Source: a virus. Taken from it: a DNA stretch of 64,000 nt. Location: positions 30,892 to 94,891 of the IMG/VR virus record IMGVR_UViG_3300020192_000010; one strand, 5' to 3'. Every line of letters starts with the position of its first letter. The stretch's first letter is position 1. Below, one piece after another: positions 18,450 through 28,335 of the stretch. The notes under the pieces were generated by a model that was not told where the DNA came from, did no database searches, and worked only from the letters and a program-made list of their open reading frames with translations. Both the position numbers and the translations under genes were made by a program.

Positions 18450-19463
18450 TCACCCATATGTATACTTAACAAGTAGTGCATGAGAAAGGCTGGCGGTGGC
18501 TGAAGCAAGTACCTGTGGGCTAAGTGCAAGTTGTAAACAAACCTCATAATTTGGACTAATTTGGAAAATAGAGCTTGTACCTAGGTCAAGCTTCAAATGT
18601 TTTACAGTTCCATTAGCCAATGTCGCGACAGGGCCCGCGCCAATTATGAAGATTTGATCAAAAACAACATCTGCGGGAGCCATATAAGATCCAACATCTG
18701 TAATAATCGTCGCTATCGACCCAGTACCGGCGGTAATGTTGGCAGCCAAGTCCAGCGACCTGTAAAGCGCTAATGTAAAACCGCTATTGCTGATGGTACT
18801 CCATCCCGTCGTAGATGGCGCATTGTAACTCCAATCAACACCAATAACTCTTGCACCAATAGGTAACAAATCAGAGAGGTTCCAATTAGCATTAAGATCT
18901 GCTGTTACTGGAGACGCACTTAAATTGTAAAAAACAGAAGTGTATGCGCCAAGGCCTGTCGTCGTTGCCCGGTATCCCGTAGTTGTTGTTGCGAAAAAAT
19001 TGGTAAGCTCCATGAGCTTATAGTATATTTGATTTCTATTACGATCCGTAACGTCAGCTGATAGGGCACCTACAATTGGTGTCTCTATAGTTCCATTTAT
19101 CGTGGTGCTATCGAAATAATTGTCGGTTATAGTATGACCGGATGTACCTGTAATATAAATATACGATTGAACTGTGCTTGAACCACGTACAAATTTATTG
19201 TTGTAAATGCTACATGTGCAACTTGTCAGTTTGATAAAATTGGACGATACTGACGAGTAGATATTGTGGAATGCGTTATCACTTACAACACTATCTGCCT
19301 GAATGTCCAGTCCAGTAACGGTGCTGGCTAAAAATGTATTGTTGTTGATTACCGCATCGCCTTTTATTAAGGCCAAAGTGGTATATCCATAAGTCTGAAC
19401 GCCAGCGTTGTAATAATTACCATTATCGAAGGTATTCCCTTCTATAACTATGCTGCTATTCAT
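18450..19463 (-). CDS. Beta-helix appendage protein, copy 2
   Basis: 337 residues, paralogous to the downstream gene across its whole N-terminal half (SIVIEGNTFDNG, VINNNTF, IYNNKFVRG, ITDNYFDSTTINGT). The C-terminal domain is beta-rich and ends in HALLVKYTYG, similar to the paralog's VVKYTV end. It begins one codon after the TGA of the 1448-residue protein and in the same frame. GGAG lies eight bases before the ATG, so independent initiation is likely. Role: fibre or tailspike subunit, inferred from the fold and neighbours. Confidence 0.7.
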   Translation of the reverse strand: MNSSIVIEGNTFDNGNYYNAGVQTYGYTTLALIKGDAVINNNTFLASTVTGLDIQADSVVSDNAFHNIYSSVSSNFIKLTSCTCSIYNNKFVRGSSTVQSYIYITGTSGHTITDNYFDSTTINGTIETPIVGALSADVTDRNRNQIYYKLMELTNFFATTTTGYRATTTGLGAYTSVFYNLSASPVTADLNANWNLSDLLPIGARVIGVDWSYNAPSTTGWSTISNSGFTLALYRSLDLAANITAGTGSIATIITDVGSYMAPADVVFDQIFIIGAGPVATLANGTVKHLKLDLGTSSIFQISPNYEVCLQLALSPQVLASATASLSHALLVKYTYG

Positions 19464-19466
19464 AAC

Positions 19467-22400
19467 TCACGCTCCGGCTACTGGATCTACTATGACCGCC
19501 GTATTTACTGTCGTGTACCCATAGTAATACTCAGTTAAAAACGTTGGATTAAATCCGGAAATTTTGTTATGCTTAATGATAAGTGTTGGGTTCTGTACAA
19601 GCAACGAGGACGGTACGCGCATAGAAATATGAATCCAGCTTACTGTGTTTTCAGTAATGATTGCAGATCCTGAAAACATCGCCGTGCTAAACGTAGTGGC
19701 CGGACGAACACCGGGGACTGTTCCTATTAAGAATATTCCATTGTTCATTCCGGTAAATATGAAGCGGCACGTATTTCCTGATATGATCAAATTGTTATCT
19801 TTATCAGTAATTGCTGTTGTATTATATACGTTACTTGGTGTAGCCTGACGCGTAAGGTAGTTGATGGCGCCGCATACGTTATTAGTAATTCTGCAGTTTA
19901 TAGTAGTTATAGCATTTCTAGTAGACGTCAGTCCTGTATTGTAATTAGAACTGATTGATATCATCTGGTTTTTATCACAGATGTTTCCATCGATCACGCA
20001 ATTGGTAAGTCTGGCCGCAGTCGTGGAAGTAAGTATTGCTGCCGGAGCAGTAAACGCTATTACTGCACGTTTATCATCAGCCGCCCCTGTGTAAACAAAT
20101 TTATTGTTTGATATGTTTACATTCTGTAGCGTTGACGTGTTATTTGAGTAATTGAAAACTAAGAATGGATGACGAGCCGCAACTGATGCTGTAAACTCAC
20201 AATTTTTAACTTCAATGTTCTCATTGGTATCAACTTCGCAGAACAAAGCGCCGCTTGTTGAGTTAACTAAGTTGTTGGTAGTGTATGACCCATCTGTCGA
20301 TGCAACGTATACGAATTTGATTCCATCAAACGATACATTGCTTCCTATGTTAAAAACAGTATCTCCTGACAAAGTAAACGTCGCACCGTCTCCGACAAAC
20401 TTTACCAAAGTCTCGTAATCAAAAGTATATTCTTCGTCGAACGTAAAGTCGCCACGGACGCGTACCGTGTTGTTGTAGCTGGAGTTAAACTTCAGCCATG
20501 TATCAAGTGACTCGAATGAGTCGAAGTTTCCAGAGTACTTCTCAGAAGTCCATGTAATAACTGGGGCCGATGAATCATCTTGGATGATTTTACGTGCGTC
20601 AGTAACGGTATTGCTAAACGATACGCTGCTTATAACGTTAGAGCGCACCAACGCAATGATCGTTAGGTCTTTTCGTTTAACGGCCAAATCTGTAAACGTA
20701 GAACAATCAATTCCATATGTAGCGGTTGTAATTGGATTGTAAACTGAGATTAAGCGCGTCGTACCAGTAGCAATATTAGAACCTAGTATGTCATAATCTG
20801 TAAGAGGTATAATTTGAACATCGGACTTGGAGTTGATGCAAACTGCCCATGTTATTTTAGCAACTGGGGCTCCAGCATAGTATTCTTGAACAATCGGAAT
20901 GCTTGCAACGAAATTGTTTATTTCGCTAAACTTACCATTGACCAGAACGAGTCCGCCCTGAAATGTAAGCAGCATCGAGTCGGTCGTGTTGGTGCCGCTT
21001 ACATAAGTAAGACCACGAACAACACCATTTTGGTGAGTGAATCGATCGCCAGCGGTAACGAAATCGATAGCCGAGTTAGAGAACTCATTCTCGCTTAGAT
21101 TTCCAAACTGTCTTCCGTCACGTAGGTAAATAAGGCGATTAGATAATTCGTTATACAATACGGTGCCTAGAAAAAATACTTCTTGGTCATTCTGTAGAGA
21201 TTCAAATAGATCTATGCTAATGTCAACTGCGGCAAATGTTGCTACGGTATCGGCTAAGTCAAAAACGATGTCAATATAGTCTACGCCGGTTTCGTCGTAG
21301 AATCTGGTAACCTGTCCTTTTTTACCAGTTACGACGGGACCTACATTAAGAACGCTACTCTTTCCTAGATAACCATCGTACACACCAGTCGTAGTGTTAT
21401 ACGATGTGATTCTTAGATTAATAGATCGGATCCCACCGCTGAGGTAGCCGCGCAATTTTGTGGCGACTTTGATTAAATTTGTTTTTACAATCTGTGCGTT
21501 GCCGGTACTCAAATTGTACCGAGCGCGTTCGTGACTAAATGTATGACCGTCTGAGTCGACATAAACTTCAAACAATCGTTTGAATTTATCAGCGGAGGTT
21601 GAGTTAGCAATGTTAAGTGCGTTGAAGCTGACCGAGTCGTCAGAGAAGTACAACTTAACTGCGATGGCTATTGTGGTGGTAGCGATGGCATTACCAGTCG
21701 CATGAACTCCGTTGTAAACCTCAATCGTTGTCTTGGTACATTCACCGCCGCATATGGTGTATGCGACATCGCTAATGATAAATCGTCCATAATCTACGTC
21801 GTTGTATTTGATATCTGTTTTGGCCAGAGTTGGTTGAACAACAATGGTTTTTCCTGGGCGCAGATCTGCCGTACGCAAATCCATCGGCACTTCATATTTA
21901 ACCTTAACCGTCAACGTTGGAATAACTGTCTTAGATAACGTGGTCGCTTCCCAATAACGATCTCCGTACACGTCGGTGTACCCATCGCTAATTGCTCGTA
22001 GATTACTCCGCTCGTTACCATTAACATAATAGTTTTTGCTCTTTAGTGGAACGAAAACTCTTGTTGCCGCTTGAGACTGATTAATATTTACATACGATGT
22101 TTTGAACTGTGGGCTGGCTACGTTAGCACCAGCTACGCCGAAGCCAAACGGGTCAACCGCACCAGTCGTTGCGTCGCCAACTACGTTGTTCACAAAGATG
22201 TCTTCAATGACATTTCCGCTTACATCGAGTGAGCCGCTTATGATTGAGAAACTTGCATTGCTGATAGAGTCAGCAAGCATGATTCCGATCTCTCCTTTAT
22301 TTGAGAAGGCTACGAAACGATAGTTGTATCCCTCTCTACGGAAAGCTGAGTTGATTGACTCGACCACGCTGTCAAGAGTGTATTTGCTTGGAGTAACTCC

Positions 22401-23813
22401 AAGATTTCCCGTCACGTCAATAGCTGGTAGAATTAGTGACTTATCGAAAGGATTTCCAGTTGGGTAAAACTCAAGATACAAATTGTAGTGCTTGCGATTT
22501 AGCTTATCTGCATTGAATCCGATGCCAAGCGCTGCTGCGCCACGCGGATTAGATACCGTTACGCTTGGAATTTCTCCAAAAGAGTTGTTGGCGTGTGAAA
22601 TGGCCAAAACACCAAACTTGTTGTCACTGAATTTTGGTCTATCAATTCTCGCAACAGCGTTTGTGGTGTCGACGAGATTTCGTCCGTTAATACGTACAAG
22701 ATATGAACGATTAGGAGGATTACTTCCGTCGAATGTATAGCTTACAGAGTCGATGACGTATTGCGCTTCTACCGCACCGTAGTTGACAGTAATGATATCG
22801 CCGCTACGAACTTGTGAGAACAAAGAATCGAAGTAGTAAGTAACGTCTGGTGTTGGAGTGAACTGAATGATATCATCTCCATTAACGTTGTTGTCTATCA
22901 GCGTCGATGCGCCTGCTGTCGCAAGGAAAGTCGTTACGCTTGTAAATGGTACAAGGCCTTGTCCGTACCCGTCGTTAGATAGGATCGTTCCACGACATGT
23001 ACGAGAAATTCCGTTTGTGTGATTGTTCTGCTGATGATTTGCATTAGCTGCGAAGCTGGCCTGGTCTACTGCATCAGCAAACCCTTGCATATCCGCAATC
23101 GTTCTTGAAAGAACAACGAATTCGTCACTGTTGACAGAAATTGCTGCGGCTGGGTGACCGTAGGTGTCACCGTTAGCGCTTGCTGTTCCGGTGGCGTTTT
23201 GGTGGTCAACCAATTCGTCATTCATGCTGTACAAGAAGGCAGCTAAATTAGAACCACGCAAAGATCCAGTTTTGCTACGTGGGGCAACGCCACTAGGCCA
23301 AGAATATGCTCCGTCTCGGCTGTCGGTTGGCTCATCATTGATATCGATATGTGACACTACGTGACGAGCATTGGCCGAAGAAGATAAAGGATTCTGACCG
23401 TTGAGGTGCTTGAGGAAGTCCAAGCTAAGACTTGCCGTGATATCGATAATGTTATCAACGTCTGTCTGAACTGCCTGAATATCGTTGTACAGCGACTGCG
23501 TCGAATATGTAAGCGACAGCTTCGACTCAACAATACCTGCTGTAGGTGATACGTCAGCATTCGCTACGGGTCCGACTATGGCTCCAGCTGCGACAATGGC
23601 AGAGGATTTTAGTGCGCCGCTGGCCTCTATCGACACGCCAAGACGATCGAACAGTGTTCCGGCTGAACCAGATAGTGTTAGACCTAATTCTTGTTCGATG
23701 GCAAAAACAGCATCACGCAGCTGGTTAATGGCCAAGGCACCAATATCAGTAAGGTTATCATCTACTCTTATAATAGATGCGTCGTCGTCTAGTTGGTTTG
23801 GATAATTGCTCAT
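19467..23813 (-). CDS. Large appendage/fibre protein ending in beta-helix
   Basis: 1448 residues. The N-terminus (about 1-110) has a helical attachment-like segment (IGALAINQLRDAVFAIEQEL). The middle (250-1050) is built of beta domains with many aromatic and Asp turns. From about residue 1120 the sequence turns into an Asn-rich beta-helix (FDGIKFVY, VKNCEFTA, VNISNNKF, IDGNICDK, ITNNVCG). The two following genes are beta-helix paralogs in the same frame, so the locus may build one complex appendage. Host contact or polysaccharide binding is inferred; no enzyme motif was seen. Ends in TGA. Confidence 0.7.
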   Translation of the reverse strand: MSNYPNQLDDDASIIRVDDNLTDIGALAINQLRDAVFAIEQELGLTLSGSAGTLFDRLGVSIEASGALKSSAIVAAGAIVGPVANADVSPTAGIVESKLSLTYSTQSLYNDIQAVQTDVDNIIDITASLSLDFLKHLNGQNPLSSSANARHVVSHIDINDEPTDSRDGAYSWPSGVAPRSKTGSLRGSNLAAFLYSMNDELVDHQNATGTASANGDTYGHPAAAISVNSDEFVVLSRTIADMQGFADAVDQASFAANANHQQNNHTNGISRTCRGTILSNDGYGQGLVPFTSVTTFLATAGASTLIDNNVNGDDIIQFTPTPDVTYYFDSLFSQVRSGDIITVNYGAVEAQYVIDSVSYTFDGSNPPNRSYLVRINGRNLVDTTNAVARIDRPKFSDNKFGVLAISHANNSFGEIPSVTVSNPRGAAALGIGFNADKLNRKHYNLYLEFYPTGNPFDKSLILPAIDVTGNLGVTPSKYTLDSVVESINSAFRREGYNYRFVAFSNKGEIGIMLADSISNASFSIISGSLDVSGNVIEDIFVNNVVGDATTGAVDPFGFGVAGANVASPQFKTSYVNINQSQAATRVFVPLKSKNYYVNGNERSNLRAISDGYTDVYGDRYWEATTLSKTVIPTLTVKVKYEVPMDLRTADLRPGKTIVVQPTLAKTDIKYNDVDYGRFIISDVAYTICGGECTKTTIEVYNGVHATGNAIATTTIAIAVKLYFSDDSVSFNALNIANSTSADKFKRLFEVYVDSDGHTFSHERARYNLSTGNAQIVKTNLIKVATKLRGYLSGGIRSINLRITSYNTTTGVYDGYLGKSSVLNVGPVVTGKKGQVTRFYDETGVDYIDIVFDLADTVATFAAVDISIDLFESLQNDQEVFFLGTVLYNELSNRLIYLRDGRQFGNLSENEFSNSAIDFVTAGDRFTHQNGVVRGLTYVSGTNTTDSMLLTFQGGLVLVNGKFSEINNFVASIPIVQEYYAGAPVAKITWAVCINSKSDVQIIPLTDYDILGSNIATGTTRLISVYNPITTATYGIDCSTFTDLAVKRKDLTIIALVRSNVISSVSFSNTVTDARKIIQDDSSAPVITWTSEKYSGNFDSFESLDTWLKFNSSYNNTVRVRGDFTFDEEYTFDYETLVKFVGDGATFTLSGDTVFNIGSNVSFDGIKFVYVASTDGSYTTNNLVNSTSGALFCEVDTNENIEVKNCEFTASVAARHPFLVFNYSNNTSTLQNVNISNNKFVYTGAADDKRAVIAFTAPAAILTSTTAARLTNCVIDGNICDKNQMISISSNYNTGLTSTRNAITTINCRITNNVCGAINYLTRQATPSNVYNTTAITDKDNNLIISGNTCRFIFTGMNNGIFLIGTVPGVRPATTFSTAMFSGSAIITENTVSWIHISMRVPSSLLVQNPTLIIKHNKISGFNPTFLTEYYYGYTTVNTAVIVDPVAGA

Positions 23814-23902
23814 ATCTCACCATGAAAGGGTTTACCAACAAATGCCGGAATACTCCCTATGCACTATAACGAAGACATTACTTTGCATAAAGTAAAATGG
23901 AT

Positions 23903-24340
23903 TTATTCAGGCAGATTATCTGGAGGAGACGGAGCCTTCGTTTGATCCGTTGTAGTTCTACGGTCTTCGCCTTCTACTGGTGTGCGCTTACGATATCCAT
24001 CAAGCTTTTCTTTCAAAAAACTGCTGGCTACTCGATAAACAAGGCCACTGAGTAGTCCTGCAATGAATCCAATCATTATTCTTGAATCACGATGCTCTCC
24101 CCATCCTTCTGGATAAGGTAAACCTTTAGCAAAGGCTGTTATTAGGACGCCAGTAAATAGTGGTGAGATTGGAAGAAATAAATCGGTCCAAATTTTGGAT
24201 GTCTTTGACGCCGGAACCTTAGGGTTATCAAGAACAAATTCCGTAATTCTACGAAGAATTTCGTTGATGCCTGCGATAGCTAGGCAAAGACTAATAAATT
24301 GTAAACTGAAAAGCGCTGTTAATGATTGTTCTAGTTCCAT
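23903..24340 (-). CDS. Three-helix membrane protein, holin candidate
   Basis: 145 residues. Three hydrophobic segments lie at about 10-30, 52-72 and 88-108, followed by a charged, Pro-rich cytoplasmic tail (RKRTPVEGEDRRTTTDQ). Size, number of helices and hydrophilic C-terminus fit a class I holin, but no family signature was recognised and no endolysin gene adjoins it. It lies between appendage genes and the kelch protein, so a role in adsorption or superinfection exclusion is an alternative. AGGA precedes the ATG at 24340. Confidence 0.55.
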   Translation of the reverse strand: MELEQSLTALFSLQFISLCLAIAGINEILRRITEFVLDNPKVPASKTSKIWTDLFLPISPLFTGVLITAFAKGLPYPEGWGEHRDSRIMIGFIAGLLSGLVYRVASSFLKEKLDGYRKRTPVEGEDRRTTTDQTKAPSPPDNLPE

Positions 24341-24384
24341 GTTAGTATCCTACCAGGATGGCCTACTAGTAGTAGTGCCGTAAA

Positions 24385-26448
24385 TTATGTCGTCTTTGCT
24401 ACATGCCATGGCCAATTTCCAGACTGCATAAATGAATTATATGCATTGGCGTTTCCGCTACCTAAACTTATAGCTGGAACAGCCTCGGTACTTTCTTTAA
24501 CATCACCAAGAGTTTTAAGATAAGCTCTATTTACTGTTCTGTGAATTGATGTAACGGCCCCGGCGGTCACGGCCGTGCGGCCACCTAAAATATAAAAATC
24601 GTTTTCGCTGTACAAAGCGTTGGCACCAGCAATAGTGGTTGCTCCTGGAGAAAAATTACCTAATGATTTAAAATTAGATACACCTCCTGCCAATTCAGAT
24701 ATTAAACATGCCTGTATAGTGCCGATATTTGTATATCCGGTAGATGTTCCACCTATAAGGTATAAATAATTATTGCTCATCACCATTACATGATCGGCTG
24801 ACGCCGTTGCAAGAGCTGTAACTGAAATCCAATTCGTGCTTCCGCTTTCGTTAAGCTCTGTCAAAAGGCTTCGGTATACTACTGAGCTTGATGCCCCAGG
24901 AGTACCGCCAGAAATAGTCGTACATCCTCCAAACAAATAAACATAGTTACCAATCACTGCCAAACTATATCGTGACAGCGCGGTCGGGAGAGTGCTATTA
25001 GAGGTTTTCCACTGCGTAGGAGCTGTTATTGGTGCAAGAGCAACGCCATTGCCAATAACATTTCCATAATCATCGCCACCAACAACATAAATGTATCCAT
25101 TATGGATGAAACATTTGTTGTGAGCTATTGAGGGACCGCCGCTTGCGGCGGCCTCTGTGATTGTGGTTGGGCTTGACACTGGTGCACTAAAAACTTTAGT
25201 CGTAAAAGTTGACGTAGCTGTAATGCCCCCAAAAAACCAAATAGTATCGTCTATGCGTACACAATTCCACCCACCAACCGGTGTTGCTAATGCGGTGGTA
25301 GTAGTGTTAAACTTTGCCGGGCCTCGACTAGAGGCGGTTGCTCCATGAAAAGAACAACTTTGTATAACGCCCGCAGTTGGTAATCCGCTAGCTACGTTAT
25401 GTCCTCCGTACATATAGTACGTATCACCTATACCTATTGAAGCGTAACCCCAACGGCCATTAGGAAGCGATCTGGTAGCAGTTGTGAATGGAGACCCAAC
25501 AGCATTATCCAAATCGGCTACTGATACTTCGTATACCAATACGGAGGTTTGTCCGCCGTACACGTACAATATACCATTAATTTCTTGAACAGTTGTATTT
25601 GATCTGGCTCTCGAAGTGTTGTATGCCAAAGTGAATGTAACACCATCATTTATTGAGCTTTTGTAAATGTCATCGTTTGGTGTGCCTCCGCCATTGCCGC
25701 CGATAAGATAAATATAGTTAGCGCTTACAAACGCGGTTCTTGATTGCGTATTGTTTGGCAAACTACCAGGATTCGTCCAAGTAAGCGGGGCGCCTATGCT
25801 TGCCTGAAAAATAAGTCCATTTTCAATGGCACCAGCTCTTCCGCCATACAAAAATAAATTGGTTGGCGTTACGGCCAATGTCATTTTTATGCATTCTGAT
25901 GGAAGCACGGATCCAGAATCGGTAAATACTGTAGGCGTAGAGGTGCTGGCCGTAAGAATTTTGGCACCATTACCATCTTCCGCGCCTGATCCAAAAATGT
26001 AAATTGTGCTACCAACAACGCAAGCATTTGAGCCGCCTACCGCAAATGGCAGCGTATCAGACATCAAATTCCACGACTCTGGAAAATCTAAAGAAGCTCT
26101 CCAAATTTCAGTCGAAGTGTTTCCGTAAATATAAACGTAATTTCCAACTATTAATAGCGTCCCAGCAACGTGTGTTGTTGCGGCTTGATAATTTGCTCTG
26201 TTGCCGGTTTTTACAAGATTAGTCGGATCTGAAAGAGGTGCTTTATAAACAAGCCAACCACCGTTCGTTCCAGTATTACCTTCTAATACGTAAACATAGT
26301 CACCAGCTATGTAACTTAAATGCTTAGTATTACTAGTTGACGCCGTTGTTAATAATTCAGTCGTAAGATTGACGTAACTAGTTTGGCCTGGAGCAGCAAT
26401 CATGCTACCTTGATTTGTGTCTACAACATATTTTCCGTCATAAGTCAT
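24385..26448 (-). CDS. Kelch-type beta-propeller protein
   Basis: 687 residues made almost entirely of repeated blades with Y-[IV]-Y-x-x-[GY]-G-x motifs (NYIYLIGGNG, GILYVYGGQTS, DTYYMYGGHN, GYIYVVGGDDYG, NYVYLFGGCT, NYLYLIGGTS, DFYILGGRT). About a dozen blades can be counted, enough for two propellers. Kelch propellers bind proteins or glycans. Between fibre and beta-helix genes, this is probably a receptor-binding appendage. The C-terminal 40 residues are unrelated and contain many Ala and Asn. It starts ten bases after the stop of the upstream fibre gene, with an AAGGA site. Confidence 0.8.
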   Translation of the reverse strand: MTYDGKYVVDTNQGSMIAAPGQTSYVNLTTELLTTASTSNTKHLSYIAGDYVYVLEGNTGTNGGWLVYKAPLSDPTNLVKTGNRANYQAATTHVAGTLLIVGNYVYIYGNTSTEIWRASLDFPESWNLMSDTLPFAVGGSNACVVGSTIYIFGSGAEDGNGAKILTASTSTPTVFTDSGSVLPSECIKMTLAVTPTNLFLYGGRAGAIENGLIFQASIGAPLTWTNPGSLPNNTQSRTAFVSANYIYLIGGNGGGTPNDDIYKSSINDGVTFTLAYNTSRARSNTTVQEINGILYVYGGQTSVLVYEVSVADLDNAVGSPFTTATRSLPNGRWGYASIGIGDTYYMYGGHNVASGLPTAGVIQSCSFHGATASSRGPAKFNTTTTALATPVGGWNCVRIDDTIWFFGGITATSTFTTKVFSAPVSSPTTITEAAASGGPSIAHNKCFIHNGYIYVVGGDDYGNVIGNGVALAPITAPTQWKTSNSTLPTALSRYSLAVIGNYVYLFGGCTTISGGTPGASSSVVYRSLLTELNESGSTNWISVTALATASADHVMVMSNNYLYLIGGTSTGYTNIGTIQACLISELAGGVSNFKSLGNFSPGATTIAGANALYSENDFYILGGRTAVTAGAVTSIHRTVNRAYLKTLGDVKESTEAVPAISLGSGNANAYNSFMQSGNWPWHVAKTT

Positions 26449-26457
26449 AAAATTTCC

Positions 26458-28305
26458 TTAAATTAGAAGCCAATTAGATCCGTTACTTACAAGCGTCCAA
26501 GATGCCCAATCAACAGAAATAGTTCTGTCACCTGCGTAATCATCTATATTACCAGTGGCGCCGTTTCTTACCAACGTAATGTTATTTACTGATGAGTTTC
26601 CACCAGAGTCTTTTATAATTACCATTCGCCCTGCTGAGTGTGCTGGTAGCGTTATCGAAATAGCTAACGCAGATGTGTCAACAAACAGTATAAATTGTGT
26701 AGTTATTACTAAATCGCCAGAAACTGCTACAGTCGATACCGTTTGAGATCCTGTTAGCGTTAAATCGCTGCCAGCCAACGTTGCAGCTCCTGTAGACGTA
26801 ATAGACGTAGCTCCTGTAGACGTAATAGACGTAGTTCCTGTAGACGTAACGGATGTATTACCAGTAACGGTAGCTGTTAATCCAGCTGCGGCCGTGACAG
26901 CTGCTGTATCTGCCGTGATAGCAACTGCGCCGGTTGCAGTCATCGTAAGAGTGCTGGCCAATACTGTAGCGGCAGCTGTCGCTACGCCGAGGGCCGTAAC
27001 CGACTCCGAAACTTCAAACAACGACACACCAGGTGTCACGCTTATTTTGTACCCATATGCGTCGTCGAATGTATTACCAACTGTCATCAGTACGCATTTT
27101 GAACTGATAGCCCCAGCAATACCGGCATTGAAATCAATAATAACAGGCGTATAGGCAGAGTTATCCGGTTTGTCGCTTGCCAATACGTTATTTGAAATTA
27201 CAATCTTGCTTTTTCCTTGAACGGTGGTGGTATCGCTTGTGAAAGCGTCGATATACACAAGGGCTAATAGATCAGTGTCGGTTAAGATATAGTTTGAACT
27301 AATATCGATGTTACATCCATTAGCAAAAATAACGTTGCTATTCTCAGCATCAACCGTTCCGCCAACAGGCCCGAAATTACGTACTCTATTGTTCTTAAAC
27401 GAGAAGTAATCGAGCGTGCCTTTCAAAACGGAGTAATCGATTGTGCGATTGAATCCATCAAACTGACATCCTTTGACATCGAGATTGGTTGAATAGTTGG
27501 AACCGGAAGAGTAATCGATCGAAATTGCAGAGTAAGTAGTTTGTGTTGGCGTTCCGCTTCCTGAACGTCCGAAGAACACTACTCCTTCGCACTCAAGGCC
27601 ACCGCCGCGTTCCAAAGAAACAAGTGGAGACGCTAAATTCTGTACTGTACGATATGCGGTATCGCCTAGGAATGCTGGCTTCAGATAGTTGTCTGAGATG
27701 ATCAGGTTGATCATCTTGACGCCCTTGCTAGTTAAAAACGGGTCATACGTCGTGACAGAGCTGACAACCGCTTTGTCTTCTGATCTGTCGATGTCGCCTT
27801 TGACCAGGAACATTGGCAATTCAGCTGCGACTCGTGGTGAAGTAGGATCCAATACAGTCGTGTTGACTAGCTTGGTACCGAAGCCTTCCCCCATAAGTAT
27901 GATGCCTGCTGGGATTTCTACTGTTTTGCCGATCTTATGTGTTCCGGACTTGATAACGATAATACCACCGTTTTTGATACGATCATATTTTGGGTTGGAA
28001 ACGTTTGTCAGAACATCTGTCAACTCGATATCCAGGTTGGCTACCGAATCATCAAATACTCCTGTTGACCAAACATCTGTATCGGCCCCTACAGTTACGA
28101 AGAAGTCGAAATTCAAAATATTATCATTAAGAGCTGCTAGCGCTTCGCTAACATACCCGGCAGTGATTCCGACGAGGGGCTCTGACAAAAGTATATCATT
28201 ATCACTGTGATGACGGTTGACGCCATTTACGTGATCCTCGAAATCATAGCGATTTGTAGCTAATTTGCCTACTCCGCTGTTTTTATTAAAGTTAGGACCA
28301 GTCAT
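26458..28305 (-). CDS. Tail fibre/tailspike with beta-helix and repeat-rich stalk
   Basis: 615 residues. Residues 90-410 form a pectate-lyase-like right-handed beta-helix (GGIIVIKSGTHKIGKTVEIP, ILMGEGFGTK, then DVKGCQFDGF and ISNNVL turns), as in tailspikes. Residues 440-520 are Thr/Ser/Ala repeats (SITSTGA units, 24-base tandem repeats in the DNA). The C-terminus (ITLPAHSAGRMVIIKDSGGN, ending WTLVSNGSNWLLI) is a common phage fibre end domain. Depolymerase activity is possible but no catalytic pair was identified. GGAG lies just before the ATG at 28305. Confidence 0.75.
   Translation of the reverse strand: MTGPNFNKNSGVGKLATNRYDFEDHVNGVNRHHSDNDILLSEPLVGITAGYVSEALAALNDNILNFDFFVTVGADTDVWSTGVFDDSVANLDIELTDVLTNVSNPKYDRIKNGGIIVIKSGTHKIGKTVEIPAGIILMGEGFGTKLVNTTVLDPTSPRVAAELPMFLVKGDIDRSEDKAVVSSVTTYDPFLTSKGVKMINLIISDNYLKPAFLGDTAYRTVQNLASPLVSLERGGGLECEGVVFFGRSGSGTPTQTTYSAISIDYSSGSNYSTNLDVKGCQFDGFNRTIDYSVLKGTLDYFSFKNNRVRNFGPVGGTVDAENSNVIFANGCNIDISSNYILTDTDLLALVYIDAFTSDTTTVQGKSKIVISNNVLASDKPDNSAYTPVIIDFNAGIAGAISSKCVLMTVGNTFDDAYGYKISVTPGVSLFEVSESVTALGVATAAATVLASTLTMTATGAVAITADTAAVTAAAGLTATVTGNTSVTSTGTTSITSTGATSITSTGAATLAGSDLTLTGSQTVSTVAVSGDLVITTQFILFVDTSALAISITLPAHSAGRMVIIKDSGGNSSVNNITLVRNGATGNIDDYAGDRTISVDWASWTLVSNGSNWLLI
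26789..26860 (-). repeat. Three 24-base tandem repeats in the fibre gene
   Basis: Copies begin at plus-strand positions 26789, 26813 and 26837; the first two are nearly identical and the third is diverged. They encode repeated TSITSTGA-type octapeptides in the fibre stalk, keep the frame, and could change in number without disrupting the gene. Confidence 0.8.
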
Positions 28306-28335
28306 ACAATCTCCGTAAATTATGCTTAAATATTG

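Noticed and set aside
17424-23813. Reassigned TGA (alternative genetic code) to join the beta-helix genes
   Set aside because: Other genes here, such as the spike and hub, end in TGA at tight overlaps with the next start, so TGA works as a stop in this phage.
23814-23902. ACTTT-GCAT-AAAGT hairpin as terminator
   Set aside because: Only five weak A-T-rich pairs and no U-run downstream.
27689-28210. 173-codon plus-strand frame opposite the fibre gene
   Set aside because: Antisense to a well-supported beta-helix protein, with no ribosome-binding site or family pattern.
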